This document shows positions 13,802-15,706 of a DNA stretch of 15,706 bases, one piece after another. Position 1 is the stretch's first letter. Each line of letters starts with the position of its first letter. The stretch comes from an uncultured bacterium. GTDB lineage: Bacteria > Actinomycetota > Coriobacteriia > Coriobacteriales > Eggerthellaceae. Location: assembly GCA_947649215.1 (NCBI GenBank), contig CANSQW010000010.1:1-15706 (forward strand). Reading direction: 5' to 3'. The notes beneath the pieces are model-generated. The model saw only the letters and a list, made by a program, of their open reading frames with translations. It had not been told where the DNA came from and did not search any database. A program made the translations under genes and the position numbers.

Positions 13802-14572
13802 ATGGCCGACTACATCGAAGGCAAGCGCCCCGTGGTTGAGGCGCTGCGCACCCAGGTTCCGATGAGGTGCGTCCTCATGGCCGACAACGTGCAGCGCGAC
13901 AGCCTCATCAACGACATCCTGCGCAAGGCGAAGAACCGCGGCATTCCCGTGAAGACCATCTCGCGCAAGAAGCTCGACGAGATCTCCGAGCGCGGCAGCC
14001 ACCAGGGCGTCGTCGCCGAGGCCCTGCCCTTCGAGTACGTGAACGGCTCGGCCATCATCGAGGCCGCTGCGGCCAGCGCCGAGAAGCACGACGGGCGCGC
14101 GCTCGTGGTGGTGCTCGACCATCTGACCGATGCGGGCAACCTCGGCGCCATCGCGCGCTCCGCCGAGAGCGTGGGCGCTGCGGGCATCGTCATCCCCAAC
14201 AAGCGCGCGGCTCGCGTGACGGCCGCCACCTACAAGAGCTCGGCCGGCGCCATCTCGCACATCCCCGTGGCCCAGGTGGCCAACATCGCCAGCACGCTCG
14301 ACCGCCTGAAGGAGGAGGGCTTCTGGGTGGCCGCCGCCACCGAGCACGCCTCCGACGTCATCTGGGACGCCAACCTCAAGGGCAAGATCGCGCTCGTCAT
14401 GGGCAACGAGGGCGAGGGCGTCTCGCGCCTGGTGCTCGAGCACTGCGACTTCGGCGTGAAGCTGCCGCAGGTGGGGGCCGTCTCGTCGCTCAACGTGGCC
14501 CAGGCGTCCACCGCCTGCATGTACGAGTGGCTCCGCCAGAACCGCACGGCGGCCGAGGGCCTGCGCGGGTAG
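13802..14572 (+). CDS. rlmB: 23S rRNA (guanosine 2'-O)-methyltransferase, TrmH/SpoU family
   Basis: SPOUT-fold enzyme, predicted to methylate the 2'-OH of a guanosine in 23S rRNA (Gm2251 in E. coli RlmB) using S-adenosylmethionine. The product is 256 residues. The N-terminal substrate-binding domain begins with YIEGKRPVVEAL (4-15) and includes RGSHQGVVAE (64-73). The three family motifs follow: DAGNLGAIARSAES (110-123, with N113 and R119), ALVMGNEGEGVSRL (197-210, E203) and VSSLNVAQASTACMYE (227-242, S229 and N231), forming the trefoil-knot SAM site. The frame is open back to 13703, but the ATG at 13802 matches the family start and sits just after the extended -10. Its ribosome site is weak. 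The next gene, a YacP-like nuclease, starts 6 bases after the stop; this pair is also adjacent in Bacillus subtilis. Confidence 0.93.
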   Translation: MADYIEGKRPVVEALRTQVPMRCVLMADNVQRDSLINDILRKAKNRGIPVKTISRKKLDEISERGSHQGVVAEALPFEYVNGSAIIEAAAASAEKHDGRALVVVLDHLTDAGNLGAIARSAESVGAAGIVIPNKRAARVTAATYKSSAGAISHIPVAQVANIASTLDRLKEEGFWVAAATEHASDVIWDANLKGKIALVMGNEGEGVSRLVLEHCDFGVKLPQVGAVSSLNVAQASTACMYEWLRQNRTAAEGLRG

Positions 14573-14578
14573 GCTCCC

Positions 14579-15115
14579 ATGGCGCGTCCCCGCAAGAAGC
14601 TGCTGATCGTCGATGGTTACAACGTGCTGCGCTCGGGCAGTCGCTACCGCCCCATCGACGACCCTGACTACACCGATGACGCCTTCAACAAGGCGCGCGA
14701 GACGCTCATCAACGACGTGGTGAACTACGCCGGGCGCGACTGGCGCGCCATCATCGTGTTCGATGGCGGGCGCAACGCGTTCTCCGAGGGCGCGGTGGAG
14801 ACGGTGGGCGGCGTGCAGATCATGTTCTCGCCGGCGGGGCAGTCGGCTGACAAGGTGATCGAGAAACTGGCCCACGACGCGCGCGAGCGCATGATCGAGA
14901 CGCTTGTGGTCACCTCCGACGCCACCATCCAGGACACCGTGTTCGGCGGCGGCGTGGACCGCATGAGCGCTGACGGCTTCTCGCACGAGGTGGGGGAGTA
15001 CTACCAGAGCGCCCGACTCGACGAGACCCCCAAGGTGGCCGAGAAGCGCACGCTCGCCGACCGCATATCACCTGAGGCCCTGGAGAAGCTGCGGGCCCTG
15101 CGCGACGGCCGCTAG
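14579..15115 (+). CDS. NYN (PIN-like) domain ribonuclease, YacP/Rae1 family
   Basis: Cytosolic protein of 178 residues with a NYN/PIN-like nuclease fold. Conserved acidic and polar residues line up: VDGYNVL (D12, N15), VFDGG (D62), SADKVIEKL (D91) and VVTSD with TIQ (D114, Q118). The characterised relative, B. subtilis Rae1/YacP, cleaves translated mRNA in the ribosomal A site, and its gene lies directly after rlmB as here, so a ribosome-linked RNA cleavage role is plausible but inferred. The ATG is 6 bases after the rlmB stop, with a weak ribosome site inside the rlmB end, implying translational coupling. No clear terminator is visible in the 232 bases that follow, which hold the operator-like repeats of the next regulator. 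Confidence 0.9.
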   Translation: MARPRKKLLIVDGYNVLRSGSRYRPIDDPDYTDDAFNKARETLINDVVNYAGRDWRAIIVFDGGRNAFSEGAVETVGGVQIMFSPAGQSADKVIEKLAHDARERMIETLVVTSDATIQDTVFGGGVDRMSADGFSHEVGEYYQSARLDETPKVAEKRTLADRISPEALEKLRALRDGR

Positions 15116-15221
15116 GGCACGCGTCCGGCCGCGCGACCACGCCCCGGGGAGGGCGGCGATTGGGGCGCGCCTTCGATGGGCGAGGGGAGACGGTGCCGGC
15201 AAACTCCCTGGTGATCGATGG

Positions 15222-15238
15222 GGCAACCGTTGGTTGCC
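15222..15238. promoter_or_regulatory. Inverted repeat, candidate XRE operator (copy 2)
   Basis: GGCAACC (15222-15228), GTT, GGTTGCC (15232-15238). The 15-base core GCAACC-N3-GGTTGC equals the one at 12642-12656. It lies about 110 bases before the ATG at 15348. A degenerate third copy, GCAACC-GCT-GG, sits at 15278-15288. Confidence 0.65.
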
Positions 15239-15261
15239 GGGGAAAAGATGAGTGAATTGAC

Positions 15262-15272
15262 CACCTTAGGTG
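15262..15272. promoter_or_regulatory. Short palindrome between operator copy 2 and the XRE gene
   Basis: CACCT, central T, AGGTG. Its inner part ACCT-N-AGGT also forms the centre of the palindrome at 12641-12657, so it may be a related site. It overlaps the end of TTGACC (15257-15262), a possible -35 without a good -10 partner. Confidence 0.4.
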
Positions 15273-15347
15273 CTGGTGCAACCGCTGGCGGAACCCTAGG
15301 CTGAAAGGCGAATCATGACCGATCGAAAGACGCGAAGGGGACATGCC

Positions 15348-15706
15348 ATGAACGTCGAAATCGCCCAGCGCCTGGCCGAGCTGCGCCGGCGGAAGGGGCT
15401 CAGCCAAGAGGGCCTGGCGGCGGAGCTGGGGCTCTCGCGCCAGGCGGTGTCGAAGTGGGAGCGCGCCGAGTCGGCGCCGGACATGGGCAACCTGATGGCC
15501 CTGGCCGACTTGTACGACGTGACCATCGACGAGCTTCTGCGCGTGGACGCGGACATCGCCGACGACGTGCGCTTCGAGTGCAAGGATCGGCGCGAGTCCG
15601 CCGAGGCCGAGGCCGCCCAGGCGGCGGAGGCTGCCCAGGACGCGGCCGCCCGGGCCGAGAGCGCGGCGAGCGTCGCCCAGGAGGCGGCTGCCGCGACGGC
15701 CACGAC
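15348..15706 (+). CDS. XRE-family transcriptional regulator, 3' end beyond window
   Basis: Open frame running off the window end (119 complete codons). The Cro/C1-type helix-turn-helix (about 4-62) is closely similar to that of the regulator at 12752: both start MNVEIA-x-RLA, share SRQAVSKWER, the DELL segment and IADDV-x-FE after it. The part after residue about 80 differs: here it is Ala/Glu/Gln-rich (repeated EAAQ-like units) and likely a coiled coil or helical linker rather than a Gly/Asp-rich one. Whether membrane helices follow cannot be seen. I chose the ATG at 15348 by analogy to the paralog and because AAGGGG (15335-15340) lies seven bases upstream; an in-frame ATG at 15315, preceded by AAAGG, would add eleven residues. 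Operator-like repeats upstream suggest autoregulation. Confidence 0.88.
   Translation, partial: MNVEIAQRLAELRRRKGLSQEGLAAELGLSRQAVSKWERAESAPDMGNLMALADLYDVTIDELLRVDADIADDVRFECKDRRESAEAEAAQAAEAAQDAAARAESAASVAQEAAAATAT

Noticed and set aside
12803-14986. 727-codon minus-strand frame over XRE, rlmB and the NYN gene
   Set aside because: Spans three supported genes and their promoters; composition is that of an antisense shadow.
15315-15347. Upstream in-frame ATG for the last XRE gene
   Set aside because: Possible, with AAAGG nearby, but the paralog starts exactly at the later position and the later ATG has a better site (AAGGGG).

Overview
The window looks like chromosome of a high-GC Gram-positive, most likely a member of the class Coriobacteriia (Eggerthella/Gordonibacter/Slackia-like). 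This rests on gene order, strongly GC-ending codons, frequent GTG starts and an LAXTG-anchored VaFE-repeat surface protein; no rRNA or marker gene confirms it. I see no IS element, tRNA, rRNA or CRISPR array.

Region 1 (1-2679, + strand) is a tightly packed set: the 3' end of uppS, then cdsA starting on the base after the uppS stop, then dxr overlapping cdsA by 14 bases. These genes supply undecaprenyl diphosphate, CDP-diacylglycerol and the first committed step of the MEP isoprenoid pathway. The expected continuation, rseP - ispG - proS, is present at 7091-11148. Between dxr and rseP, on the opposite strand, lies a 3.9 kb gene (2775-6701) for a 1308-residue cell-wall-anchored protein: signal peptide, Cys-containing N-terminal domain, four SpaA/Cna-B-like domains, four VaFE (Thr-Gln ester bond) repeats, a Pro/Glu-rich wall segment and an LAKTG sorting signal. 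The 389-base region between its start and rseP holds divergent control signals, including a perfect TATAAT preceded by an inverted repeat.

Region 2 (7091-11194) holds rseP, ispG and proS, closed by a strong intrinsic terminator. This RseP is unusual: it has no recognisable PDZ domain and carries an extra segment of about 110 residues that looks partly like a winged helix.

Region 3 (11195-12616) has a HAD-family phosphatase and a small Ala-rich phasin-like helical protein, the latter followed by a terminator.

Region 4 (12617-15706) has two paralogous XRE-type regulators on either side of the rlmB-yacP pair (23S rRNA 2'-O-methyltransferase and NYN/PIN-like RNase). The first regulator has four predicted membrane segments; the second is cut by the window end. 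Both are preceded by the same 15-base inverted repeat, GCAACC-N3-GGTTGC, a good candidate for a shared or autoregulatory operator. This operator, the repeat-rich adhesin placed inside a housekeeping cluster, and the altered RseP are the parts most worth following up.
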